In this document: piece by piece, positions 1 through 5,708 of the stretch
Position numbering within the stretch: position 1 is the stretch's first letter
How the letters are laid out: the number at the start of each line of letters is the position of its first letter
Assembly: GCA_003135585.1 (NCBI GenBank)
Contig: PLCH01000168.1
Coordinates: 1-7,269 of the forward strand
Direction of reading: 5' to 3'
DNA from: Chitinophagaceae bacterium
GTDB taxonomy: Bacteria > Bacteroidota > Bacteroidia > Chitinophagales > Chitinophagaceae
Length of the DNA stretch: 7,269 nucleotides
Program-made: the position numbers and the translations under genes
Notes under the pieces: model-generated
Database searches by the model: none
What the model was told of the DNA's origin: nothing
What the model saw: the letters and a program-made list of their open reading frames with translations, nothing else

Positions 1-4
1 CTAT

Positions 5-63
5 AAAAAAGCCACCGATTTTTTTATCCGTGTCAGAAATGAAAACACTTCGGATAATGGTGG
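5..63 (-). terminator. Candidate rho-independent terminator (minus strand)
   Basis: An imperfect inverted repeat has CCACC (12-16) paired with GGTGG (59-63) and TTATCCG (24-30) paired with CGGATAA (51-57). Read on the minus strand, the hairpin is followed directly by C and a run of six T (complement of 5-10), the usual intrinsic terminator order. The stem has an asymmetric internal loop (7 nt against 1 nt), so its stability is uncertain. It would end transcripts from the small minus-strand gene about 150 bases upstream, or serve as a backup to the structure at 73-104. Confidence 0.4.
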
Positions 64-72
64 AAAACACAA

Positions 73-104
73 TTAAAAAAAAATTGGGAGGGATTGAAAT
101 CCCC
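73..104 (-). terminator. Possible minus-strand terminator
   Basis: A five-base-pair hairpin, GGGAT/ATCCC with a TGAA loop (90-103), is followed on the minus strand by a short spacer and a run of nine T (complement of the A tract at 75-83). The spacer of about seven bases between stem and T-run is longer than in a textbook terminator, so this is a weak call. It lies downstream of the minus-strand gene ending at 213. Confidence 0.3.
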
Positions 105-212
105 TGAACGCAAGCCCTTCCTTTTGGTGACCCTGGGATCTGGAAAATTAACAATAGTACATGTTCGATCCGGATCAGACAGGTCCCTCAAGAGGCTTAG
201 TTTGCTGATTGC

Positions 213-401
213 TTATTTATTTAAACCAGCTTTTTTCTGTTCAGAAAAATTACGGGAGTTGATAAAGTAAGCGATACCAACAAGCCAGGTAACGGTAAGC
301 AAGGCAGAAGTAGCGTATTCGTCTTTTAAATAAACGACGCAGCTCAGGATGAAGCTACCTATGATAAGAACCAGCAGGGAGAGATTAATAAGCGTTTTCA
401 T
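213..401 (-). CDS. Small two-span membrane protein, unknown function
   Basis: This 62-residue protein has two hydrophobic segments, about residues 5-25 and 32-48. They are separated by a short polar linker (KDEY at 26-29), and the charged C-terminal tail contains EQKK. This gives a hairpin topology in the inner membrane. An ILSC stretch sits at the end of the first segment, but hydrophobic residues follow and the -2 position is Leu, so I do not call it a lipoprotein. I recognise no family. The gene is alone on its strand, diverges from the VOC gene at 693, and is followed by candidate terminators at 73-104 and 5-63, which supports it being a transcribed unit. The start codon is the only reasonable ATG, with no clear Shine-Dalgarno motif. 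It could still be a spurious ORF, but the regular hydrophobic pattern argues for a real gene. Confidence 0.6.
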   Translation of the reverse strand: MKTLINLSLLVLIIGSFILSCVVYLKDEYATSALLTVTWLVGIAYFINSRNFSEQKKAGLNK

Positions 402-588
402 ATTGTGTGTGTTTTGAGGTTGATTAAGTATATTAATAAATGAATGCCAATTTGGGGGTTAGTTCATGGCTATTGGCGAAACGAAAAAGAATCAAACATT
501 GACCCTATAGAAAAAAATGAAATGCAAAAGGAAAAAATGGTTAGCCGGAGATTGGGGTACGTTGGTGGTTTGACGGAGATTGGATGGA

Positions 589-606
589 CTGTAAGGAAAC
601 TGTAAG
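589..606 (+). promoter_or_regulatory. Direct repeat resembling a PhoB/OmpR-type operator
   Basis: Two identical heptamers CTGTAAG (589-595 and 600-606) are separated by GAAA, giving an exact 11-bp period. Winged-helix response regulators of the OmpR/PhoB family bind head-to-tail repeats of this length, and the E. coli Pho box has CTGT-starting half-sites at the same period. The site is 86 bases upstream of the VOC start, a position suited to activation. That a PhoB-like protein binds here is inference from the pattern alone. Confidence 0.3.
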
Positions 607-613
607 ACAAAGA

Positions 614-638
614 TTGCAAAAATTATTGAATAATGCAA
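614..638. promoter_or_regulatory. AT-rich dyad upstream of the VOC gene
   Basis: ATTATT and AATAAT form a perfect 6-bp inverted repeat around a single G (622-634). TTGC (614-617) and GCAA (635-638) extend it with a four-base offset. It lies 55-79 bases before the VOC start, where an operator could sit. AT-rich dyads also arise by chance in intergenic DNA. Confidence 0.2.
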
Positions 639-692
639 GCTATAACTTCCGTTTTTTAGCAATTATTTTTATCACATAATAATCTGAAAACC

Positions 693-1082
693 ATGACTTT
701 TAAGAACGCCATCAGCTGGTTTGAAATACCAGCCACCCATCTGGAACGGGCCCAGAAATTTTATGAAACAATTTTTGATATGAGTATGAGACCGATTAAC
801 CTTCCGAATATCCAAATGAGATTGTTTCCCCTTGAAAGCCCCCTGGGCGTAGGTGGGGCGCTTTGTACCAGCGGCGGATTCCATAAACCATCTGCCACAG
901 AAGGGCCCCTGATTTATTTAAATGCCAACCCCGACGTCCAAATTGTCCTTGACAAAGTGGAAGCGGCAGGCGGCAAAATATTGGTTCCAAAAACGGAAAT
1001 ATCGGCTGAATTTGGCCATATGGCGGCCATCATTGATACAGAAGGCAACCGCATCGCCCTTCATTCGGTACCGAAATCTTAA
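693..1082 (+). CDS. VOC superfamily protein (glyoxalase/bleomycin-resistance fold)
   Basis: A 129-residue single-domain protein of the vicinal oxygen chelate superfamily, the usual length for this group. Two beta-alpha-beta-beta-beta modules can be traced. The first opens with AISWFEIPA (6-14) followed by a helix containing ERAQKFYETIF (18-28). The second begins at PLIYLNANPDV (72-82), has VEAAGGKIL (89-97), and ends with MAAIIDTEGNRIALHS (110-125), a typical VOC C-terminal strand with the conserved acidic residue Glu117. Cytoplasmic. Members include glyoxalases, dioxygenases, epimerases and antibiotic-binding proteins, and most short bacterial members such as this one are uncharacterised, so the reaction cannot be assigned. 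The gene stands alone, with a long upstream region holding a direct repeat and a dyad. The start is the first ATG before the first strand and has no clear Shine-Dalgarno motif. Confidence 0.93.
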   Translation: MTFKNAISWFEIPATHLERAQKFYETIFDMSMRPINLPNIQMRLFPLESPLGVGGALCTSGGFHKPSATEGPLIYLNANPDVQIVLDKVEAAGGKILVPKTEISAEFGHMAAIIDTEGNRIALHSVPKS

Positions 1083-1222
1083 ACCAACCCTTTATTATAC
1101 CTTCGTGAAGATTCATAGATATTTAATCCCATAACCAACAAACCGGAAGCCTGGCTACCATCGGAAGCACAGTATAATGGGAAGGAAAATTTCAACCGAA
1201 AGCTCCAAACCCGGACAAATAA

Positions 1223-1357
1223 ATGCTGAACGCTAACACTTATTATATTGTCGTCTTAGTTCTTCTGGTATCGGTGATCCTTTTGATAGCAATGATCGTG
1301 GCTGTTTTAATACGCTCAACAATAAAACGCAGAAATAAAAAAAAGTCAATTACATAA
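1223..1357 (+). CDS. Putative 44-residue single-span membrane protein
   Basis: An ATG at 1223 opens 44 codons. A short polar N-terminus (MLNANT) leads into one uninterrupted hydrophobic stretch of about 24 residues (7-30), followed by the strongly basic tail RSTIKRRNKKKSIT. This is a clean single-pass profile with the positive tail inside the cytoplasm. There is no recognisable family and no Shine-Dalgarno motif. Its stop codon lies inside the first copy of a 17-bp tandem duplication, so the C-terminal end may have changed recently. It sits between an intact VOC gene and a truncated VOC gene, in DNA that otherwise looks eroded. A fragment of a larger membrane protein is the main alternative. 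Confidence 0.45.
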   Translation: MLNANTYYIVVLVLLVSVILLIAMIVAVLIRSTIKRRNKKKSIT

Positions 1358-1381
1358 CTCAATCTATTACATAACTCAATC
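1346..1381 (+). repeat. 17-bp tandem duplication
   Basis: A 17-bp unit occurs twice in tandem (1346-1362 and 1363-1379), identical except for one A/T difference at the third base, with two further bases matching the start of a third copy. The shared core ATTACATAACTCAATC is at 1349-1364 and 1366-1381. The first copy contains the TAA stop of the small membrane ORF. It looks like a slippage duplication. Confidence 0.85.
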
Positions 1382-1390
1382 CCCCCGATC

Positions 1391-1555
1391 ATGACCAGTA
1401 AATTACAAGCTGACAGATCAGCCCATATTCCCAAAAGTTACCAAATGGTTATGCCGTATCTGATCCTAAAGGATGCCAAAGGTTTTATTGAATATATGAA
1501 AACAGTCTTTGACGGCCCATTTGGAAATACCTGGCGGATTACTTCTGCGAAATAA
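1391..1555 (+). pseudogene. PhnB-like VOC gene with internal deletion
   Basis: The open frame encodes 54 residues. Residues 13-41 (IPKSYQMVMPYLILKDA, then GFIEYMKTVFD) match the opening strand and helix of PhnB-like VOC proteins, which typically begin with an IPKGY, PYL and KDA pattern. The next residues (GPFGNTWRITSAK, 42-54) match the last strand of the same family, normally DPFGNxWWIxT. The roughly 80 residues expected between them are absent, so the remaining half-fold could not make the active-site barrel. The reading frame is kept through the junction, with no stop codon. The TAA is only nine bases before the old yellow enzyme start, so the intact ancestor was probably co-transcribed with it. 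A real mini-protein or an assembly collapse is possible but less likely. Confidence 0.6.
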
Positions 1556-1564
1556 ACACGCTAT

Positions 1565-2638
1565 ATGGTGCATCTTTTCAGTCCTTTTAAAACAAGAGAT
1601 CTAGAATTAAAAAACAGGATAGTGGTTTCACCCATGTGCGAATACTCGAGCGAGGATGGGTTCGCCAATGATTGGCATTTTGTTCATTTGGGCAGCAGGG
1701 CGGTCGGCGGTGCATCACTGGTTTTTACAGAAGCGACCGCAGTTTCACCTGAAGCCCGCATCTCGCCTGCTGATCTGGGAATCTGGAAGGATGAGCATAT
1801 TGAATACTTAAAGAAGATAACAGGTTTTATCCATCAGCAGGGATCGATCGCCGGTATGCAACTTGCACACGCTGGCAGGAAGGCCAGCCATACGGCTCCC
1901 TGGGAGGGAAATAAACTGATTCCACCTGACCAGGGAGGTTGGAAGACTTTTGCGCCCAGCCCCATCCCATTTTCGCTCGAAAGCGATCATCCCGCCGGTT
2001 TGGACGAAAAAGGGATTGAAAAAATAATAGCTGATTTCAAAAGCGCTGCCGCACGTGCATTTAGAGCGGGCTTTATGGTGATTGAGATACACGCCGCGCA
2101 CGGATACCTTATCAATGAATTCCTGTCTCCCCTCTCGAACCAGCGCAAGGACAGATACGGTGGTAGTTTTGAAAACCGGATCCGCTTTTTACTCGAGGTG
2201 GTTGCAGCCGTGCGATCCAACTGGCCGGATAAATACCCCTTGTTTGTTCGCATATCCGCCAGCGACTGGATAGAAAATGGCTGGAAGATAGAAGATTCCA
2301 TCGCCCTTGCTGAAATCGTAAAGACCAGGGGAGTTGACCTGGTCGATTGTTCATCCGGTGGGTTGATACCCGGCGTAAAAATTCCTACGGGCCCCGGGTA
2401 CCAGGTTCCTTTTTCGCAGGCTGTTCGCAAACATTCTGGTATGGCCACTGCAGCTGTCGGCATGATCGTAAATCCTCAGCAGGCAGAATCTATTATTGCC
2501 AACGAGCAGGCTGACCTGGTCTTTCTTGCCCGTGAAATGCTACGCGATCCGTATTTTCCTTTGCGTGCAGCCAGGGAGTTGGGAGTTGACAATGCCTGGC
2601 CGCGGCAATACGAGCGCGCAAAGTTGAAATCCTTGTAG
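1565..2638 (+). CDS. Old yellow enzyme family NAD(P)H:flavin oxidoreductase, YqjM class
   Basis: A 357-residue FMN-dependent ene-reductase of the old yellow enzyme family. It uses NAD(P)H to reduce alkenes activated by a carbonyl or nitro group and acts in the cytoplasm. It belongs to the YqjM/XenA (thermophilic-like) class: the N-terminal PMCEYS motif gives Cys25 and Tyr27, the flavin-tuning and substrate-binding pair of that class. Substrate-anchoring His176 and His179 with proton-donor Tyr181 lie in HAAHGYLINEFLSP, followed by the signature NQRKDRYGGSFENR (192-205). Arg229 and the LAREMLRDP segment (321-329) fit the FMN phosphate and ring contacts. The C-terminal QYER (348-351) matches the arginine finger that reaches into the neighbouring subunit. 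Length and start (LFSPF at residue 4) are normal for the class. The third motif residue is Glu where Gln or Met is common. It lies just after a truncated VOC gene, its probable former operon partner. The physiological substrate is unknown. Confidence 0.97.
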   Translation: MVHLFSPFKTRDLELKNRIVVSPMCEYSSEDGFANDWHFVHLGSRAVGGASLVFTEATAVSPEARISPADLGIWKDEHIEYLKKITGFIHQQGSIAGMQLAHAGRKASHTAPWEGNKLIPPDQGGWKTFAPSPIPFSLESDHPAGLDEKGIEKIIADFKSAAARAFRAGFMVIEIHAAHGYLINEFLSPLSNQRKDRYGGSFENRIRFLLEVVAAVRSNWPDKYPLFVRISASDWIENGWKIEDSIALAEIVKTRGVDLVDCSSGGLIPGVKIPTGPGYQVPFSQAVRKHSGMATAAVGMIVNPQQAESIIANEQADLVFLAREMLRDPYFPLRAARELGVDNAWPRQYERAKLKSL

Positions 2639-2661
2639 GTTTCGGTTGTCCTGTAAATTCG
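2633..2661 (+). promoter_or_regulatory. Possible Bacteroidota-type promoter for the lipoprotein operon
   Basis: TTG (2633-2635) and TAAATTCG (2654-2661) are separated by 18 bases. This resembles the Bacteroidota sigma-ABfr pattern of TTG near -33 and TAnnTTTG near -7, with one mismatch in the second box. The predicted start would lie about 50 bases before the lipoprotein ATG at 2717. The first element overlaps the end of the old yellow enzyme gene. Confidence 0.25.
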
Positions 2662-2716
2662 ACCTGGCCCAAGTTAAAATAAATGAAAACAGAAATTTTA
2701 CATACAAAAGAAAAAA

Positions 2717-3235
2717 ATGAATACCCCAAAACTGCTAATCCCTTTGCTCCTTCTGACAAGTTGCGGCCTTGTTGCCAAGTTCAAAAATTCCACAAGTTAT
2801 ACCGAGCAGTTAAAGCCGCGCAACATCTTTGTAATTGTAGTTGCTGACAAAGACACAAAAAACTGTTTAAATTATTACCAGGGCTTTCTTATAGATTCCC
2901 TCAAATGCAATCACGTTGAAACCAACGGGACCTGTTATTGCTGCCGGGACAAAAACACAAAAATCAGCGATGTGATCAGGGAGAACCTTCTGACGGATAA
3001 TAATTACACCCATATTCTTACTGTTGTTATCACCAAAACAATTGTTGGAAACGGGAATACCAGCTCCAGGGAATTGGAACTTGACCTATTCAGTATGGCA
3101 GATCAAAAAAAAATCTGGAAGGGCTCGCTCACTGTATCCATGTCATGGTTCATTTCGGAGGATAATTACAGAGAAGTCGCTCGGAAATTAAATGAGTCAA
3201 CAATAAAAGAATTCAAAAACCAAGGCATCCTTTAA
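2717..3235 (+). CDS. Small Cys-rich lipoprotein, unknown function
   Basis: A 172-residue protein with a lipoprotein signal: hydrophobic residues 6-13 followed by the lipobox LTSC with Cys16 as the acylated residue. The mature part starts GLVAKFKNS and is expected in the periplasm or at the outer membrane. The rest alternates strands and helices: a strand NIFVIVVAD (36-44), a helix ending ...FLIDSLK (57-63), a polar loop with CYCC (73-76), a strand HILTVVITKTIVG (99-111), a strand pair LELDLFSM/KIWKGSLTVSMSW, and a C-terminal helix (REVARKLNE). This layout resembles small Bacteroidota envelope lipoproteins with an alpha/beta fold, but I recognise no named family. Besides the lipidated one there are five cysteines (50, 64, 73, 75, 76), suggesting disulfides or a metal site. 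It is the first gene of the probable operon, ten bases before the secreted amidohydrolase, so a supporting role for that enzyme is a reasonable guess. An A-rich leader precedes the ATG. Confidence 0.82.
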   Translation: MNTPKLLIPLLLLTSCGLVAKFKNSTSYTEQLKPRNIFVIVVADKDTKNCLNYYQGFLIDSLKCNHVETNGTCYCCRDKNTKISDVIRENLLTDNNYTHILTVVITKTIVGNGNTSSRELELDLFSMADQKKIWKGSLTVSMSWFISEDNYREVARKLNESTIKEFKNQGIL

Positions 3236-3245
3236 ATGAATATTT

Positions 3246-4559
3246 ATGAAGAAATTCTTATTTCTTTCCTCCCTTTTTGTTCCTTTTCTTCTGCCTGCGC
3301 AGGATAAACAGCAATTTTTGATAAGGGCGGGCAAATTATTTGACAGCGAATCTGGTCAATTTAAGAAAGGGGTAAGCATCCTTGTTAAATATAATATTAT
3401 CCAGGAGGTCAGGGAAGACAGAGAACCCAGCGTGGAGGAAAAGAAAAACTATACTTTGATTGATCTCAGAGCATACACTGTTTTACCGGGACTTATTGAT
3501 GCGCATACCCATCTGTTATACAGGGAGGAGATACACCCGGGTAATAATCTTCCGGGTCTTGATCTGGACAAAGTCCTTACCATGGATGGGGATGCCTACC
3601 GTGCCATTTACGGAGCCGCCCGTGCAAAAGCCTATCTGGAAGCGGGAATCACAGCCGTCCAGGACCTTGGCAATTCCGGTCAATTCGCAGATGTTGCATT
3701 AAGAAGAGCGATCAATGAAGGGCTGGTTCCCGGTCCCAGGATGCGATGTGCCGGTCCCGGCCTCTCTACGGAGGGAGGTCAGGTACCCGGTTTGATTTTT
3801 AAACACCGGGAAATTGTTAACGATGAATACAGGATAGTCAAAGGACCTGAGGATGCAGTTCAGGCTGTGAGGGAAAACATAAACCAGGGTGCAGATGTGA
3901 TCAAGATATATTCAAATAACACACCCAACAACACCCGCCTTAGTACCGAAGAGATCAGGGCGATCGTGAAGGAAGCCCATCTTTATGGCTTAAGGGTGAC
4001 CGCCCATGCCACTGATAATAAAGCCGTATACAATGCGGTCATCAGCGGGGTGGATGGTATTGAACACGGTTATCAGGTAGATGATTCCACCCTGGAACTG
4101 ATGGCAAAAAAAGGAGTGATATTGGTTCCTACCGACGGAGACAGCATCAGCTTGCGGCAATACCTAAAACTTTCTTCCATGAGTGAAAAAGAAATTGCCG
4201 ACCAACTCGCCTGGGACAGAAAATTTCTCGGGGACCGTTTACAACGAGCGGTCAAAAAAGGCGTGATGATCGCCGCAGGTTCGGATGATTATGTGGATTT
4301 CAAATTACCCTTTGCAGAGCCGTCAATAAGAACCCTAATCGGATATGTGGAATCAGGTATCCCCATTCCAAGGGTCTTGCAATTTGCCACCCTAAACGGT
4401 AGCAGTCAACTCAACTGGAGTAACAAAATAGGGAAAATAAAAAGGGGTTACCTGGCCGATATTATTGCAGTGGATGATGACCTTGAAAAAAATATACAAT
4501 CCATCCTGAGTGTACGTTTTGTCATGAAGGACGGAAAGATATTTCTAAACAAATTATGA
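3246..4559 (+). CDS. Secreted metal-dependent amidohydrolase (imidazolonepropionase/Xaa-Pro dipeptidase-like)
   Basis: A 437-residue enzyme of the amidohydrolase superfamily. Residues 1-18 form a signal peptide (MKKF, hydrophobic core, LPA then Gln19), so the enzyme is exported to the periplasm or beyond. A small beta-sandwich (about 23-80 and 390-437) flanks a TIM barrel. The metal-site residues can be placed: PGLIDAHTH gives His87 and His89, GADVIKIYS gives Lys220 as the likely carboxylated bridging lysine, VTAHATD gives His254, GIEHGYQ gives His274, and AAGSDDY gives catalytic Asp347. This is the pattern of a binuclear enzyme. Close relatives in this branch hydrolyse dipeptides, including Xaa-Pro and Xaa-Arg/Lys types, or related amides and lactams. 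The exact substrate cannot be read here. The KRGYLADIIAVD segment (399-410) is the usual C-terminal sandwich strand. It follows the lipoprotein by ten bases and overlaps the next gene by four (ATGA), so it is probably translationally coupled to it. Confidence 0.96.
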   Translation: MKKFLFLSSLFVPFLLPAQDKQQFLIRAGKLFDSESGQFKKGVSILVKYNIIQEVREDREPSVEEKKNYTLIDLRAYTVLPGLIDAHTHLLYREEIHPGNNLPGLDLDKVLTMDGDAYRAIYGAARAKAYLEAGITAVQDLGNSGQFADVALRRAINEGLVPGPRMRCAGPGLSTEGGQVPGLIFKHREIVNDEYRIVKGPEDAVQAVRENINQGADVIKIYSNNTPNNTRLSTEEIRAIVKEAHLYGLRVTAHATDNKAVYNAVISGVDGIEHGYQVDDSTLELMAKKGVILVPTDGDSISLRQYLKLSSMSEKEIADQLAWDRKFLGDRLQRAVKKGVMIAAGSDDYVDFKLPFAEPSIRTLIGYVESGIPIPRVLQFATLNGSSQLNWSNKIGKIKRGYLADIIAVDDDLEKNIQSILSVRFVMKDGKIFLNKL

Positions 4560-5518
4560 TATCCCGACCGCACAGATTATCGACGGAAAAAATCCGGCAG
4601 GCAGTAAAATCTATTGACCCTGTTTTCCTGAATACTCCGCAATTCATAAGTGATTCACTGAGTGATTTGCTTAATGTAAGGCTGGTTTTAAAAATTGAAA
4701 CCCTCAATCCCATCCGTTGTTTTAAAGGAAGAGGCGCCGACCTGCTGGTGAATAAGGCAGGGGAAAAGAGTCCCCTCGTTTGTGCCAGTGCCGGAAACTT
4801 TGGGCAGGCGATGGCTTATTGCTGTAAAAAAAAGGGTATTCCGCTCACCATTTTTGCAAGCAGGCTTGCCAACACATTTAAGCTTGAGAGAATGAGTTCA
4901 TTCGGAGCTGAAGTCATTCAATTTGGAGAGGACTTCGATAGCGCAAAGACAGAAGCCAGAAGACGGGCTTCACAAACCGGAAAGAGGTTTGTGGAAGATA
5001 GTCTTGATATAGAGACCCTGGAAGGAGCCGGAACAATCGCGGTCGAGCTTTTGGAATTTGCTTATAGATTAGACAGCATGCTTATTCCAATGGGTAATGG
5101 CGCGTTGTTCAATGGCATAGCCCGGATGGTAAAGCAGCATAGCCCTTCCACCCGACTTGTTGCAGTCCAATCAAAGGGGGCCTCCGCGATGGTGGATTCC
5201 TGGCGAGCCGGAAGGATGGTAACTTATGATAAAGCCCAGACTATTGCCGACGGCATCGCTGTCCGGCTTCCGGTACCACAGGCCCTGGAGGACATGAGAG
5301 AATTGGTGGATGATGCGATCCTTGTTCAGGAGCAAACTATTCTTGACTCAATGAAGTTAATACATCAGCACCTGGGCATAGTCGCCGAGCCGTCCGCAGT
5401 GGTTGGAATTGCAGCAATCCTCGAAAATCCCGGCTTGTTCGACAAACAAACCGTCGCAACCATTATTACAGGTGGAAATCTGACTGACAGCCAGGTCATA
5501 AATTGGCTCTTAAAATGA
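4556..5518 (+). CDS. PLP-dependent threonine/serine dehydratase-like enzyme
   Basis: A 320-residue fold-type II pyridoxal-phosphate enzyme, related to threonine and serine ammonia-lyases but without a C-terminal ACT regulatory domain. Visible sites: Lys57 in RCFKGRGAD forms the internal aldimine (the family consensus is SFKxRGA); SAGNFGQ (78-84) contains the Asn that contacts the cofactor ring; PMGNGALFNG (178-187) is the phosphate-binding loop; IADGIAVRLPV (230-240), AEPSAV (277-282) and TGGNLT (305-310) are the family's later landmarks. It would act in the cytoplasm, removing ammonia from a hydroxy-amino acid such as L-threonine or L-serine. Racemase or hydroxyaspartate ammonia-lyase activity is possible. 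The Cys before Phe56 and the GNGAL loop differ from the usual Ser and GGGGL, so the substrate may be unusual. The ATG overlaps the amidohydrolase stop (ATGA). A hairpin terminator begins inside the last codons. Confidence 0.95.
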   Translation: MISRPHRLSTEKIRQAVKSIDPVFLNTPQFISDSLSDLLNVRLVLKIETLNPIRCFKGRGADLLVNKAGEKSPLVCASAGNFGQAMAYCCKKKGIPLTIFASRLANTFKLERMSSFGAEVIQFGEDFDSAKTEARRRASQTGKRFVEDSLDIETLEGAGTIAVELLEFAYRLDSMLIPMGNGALFNGIARMVKQHSPSTRLVAVQSKGASAMVDSWRAGRMVTYDKAQTIADGIAVRLPVPQALEDMRELVDDAILVQEQTILDSMKLIHQHLGIVAEPSAVVGIAAILENPGLFDKQTVATIITGGNLTDSQVINWLLK

Positions 5519-5544
5519 ATTGATCTGATCAGTATTCATTTTTA
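5512..5544 (+). terminator. Hairpin terminator overlapping the dehydratase stop codon
   Basis: AAAATGAAT (5512-5520) pairs perfectly with ATTCATTTT (5534-5542). Inside it, TGAT (5521-5524) pairs with ATCA (5528-5531) around a CTG loop, with two bulged bases. The stem runs into a short T tract followed by TTAATT. The TGA stop at 5516-5518 is in the left arm. The stem is AT-rich, but its length and position at the end of the three-gene operon support a terminator. Confidence 0.5.
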
Positions 5545-5612
5545 ATTGGCCTGCTGGCCCTGAGTTTAGATCCTGACATTTGGAAACAAATCAAACCATC
5601 CATATTCTCCTG

Positions 5613-5708
5613 TTTTTTTAGGTTGAAAGAAAAATCAGGTTCTTCCTCCGCTAAGATTGGGTCATGTTTGATTTTTGGAAATTGGTTCACGAGTAGCATG
5701 CCCAGTCC
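5613..5708 (-). pseudogene. Possible remnant of a histidine kinase ATPase domain
   Basis: Read on the minus strand, this stretch gives GLGMLLVNQF, then PKIKHDPILAEEEPD, then FSFNLKK. The order and spacing resemble the end of HATPase_c domains in sensor kinases: a G2-box GLGLxLV, a helix, a strand ending in ESEPGKGS, then the final strand FxFxLP. The GKGST segment would be missing. The frame has a stop codon three codons upstream (5715-5717) and stays open to TGA at 5529-5531, and it offers an ATG at 5699 (56 codons). No kinase sequence is visible to the right, where the DUF4386 gene ends at 5732. The match is short and made by eye, so chance similarity is quite possible. Confidence 0.3.

Larger units (their letters stand above)
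402..692. other. Divergent intergenic region, 291 bases
   Basis: This region lies between the divergent 62-residue membrane protein and the VOC gene. I found no ORF above about 20 codons with coding character. It holds a 10-bp direct repeat CGGAGATTGG at 546-555 and 574-583 (28-base period), a CTGTAAG direct repeat at 589-606, and an AT-rich dyad at 622-634. I saw no clear Bacteroidota promoter box (TAnnTTTG) in either direction. Confidence 0.6.

Noticed and set aside
2..76. Plus-strand open stretch from the left edge to TAA at 74-76, as the tail of an upstream gene
   Set aside because: Only 24 codons are visible, nothing in them is recognisable, and they overlap a good minus-strand terminator structure.
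167..176. Perfect 10-bp palindrome GATCCGGATC
   Set aside because: One short isolated palindrome with no second copy in the window and no relation to a promoter.
402..692. Two plus-strand mini-ORFs of about 20 codons
   Set aside because: They are very short, basic and Trp-rich without regular structure, and lack a ribosome binding site.
672..884. Minus-strand 70-codon ORF across the VOC start
   Set aside because: It lies opposite the intact VOC gene and has no domain or signal.
1987..2463. 158-codon minus-strand ORF inside the old yellow enzyme gene
   Set aside because: The plus frame carries every catalytic motif of the family over its full length; the antisense frame has no domain and is a by-product of codon usage.
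5578..5591. Hairpin ATTTG-GAAA-CAAAT in the convergent intergenic region
   Set aside because: The five-base AT-rich stem is too weak, has no T-run, and is expected by chance.
5609..5639. Hairpin CCTG-T5/A5-CAGG as a terminator for the DUF4386 gene
   Set aside because: The stem has a T-T mismatch and a 12-base loop, and on the minus strand it is not followed by a T-run.
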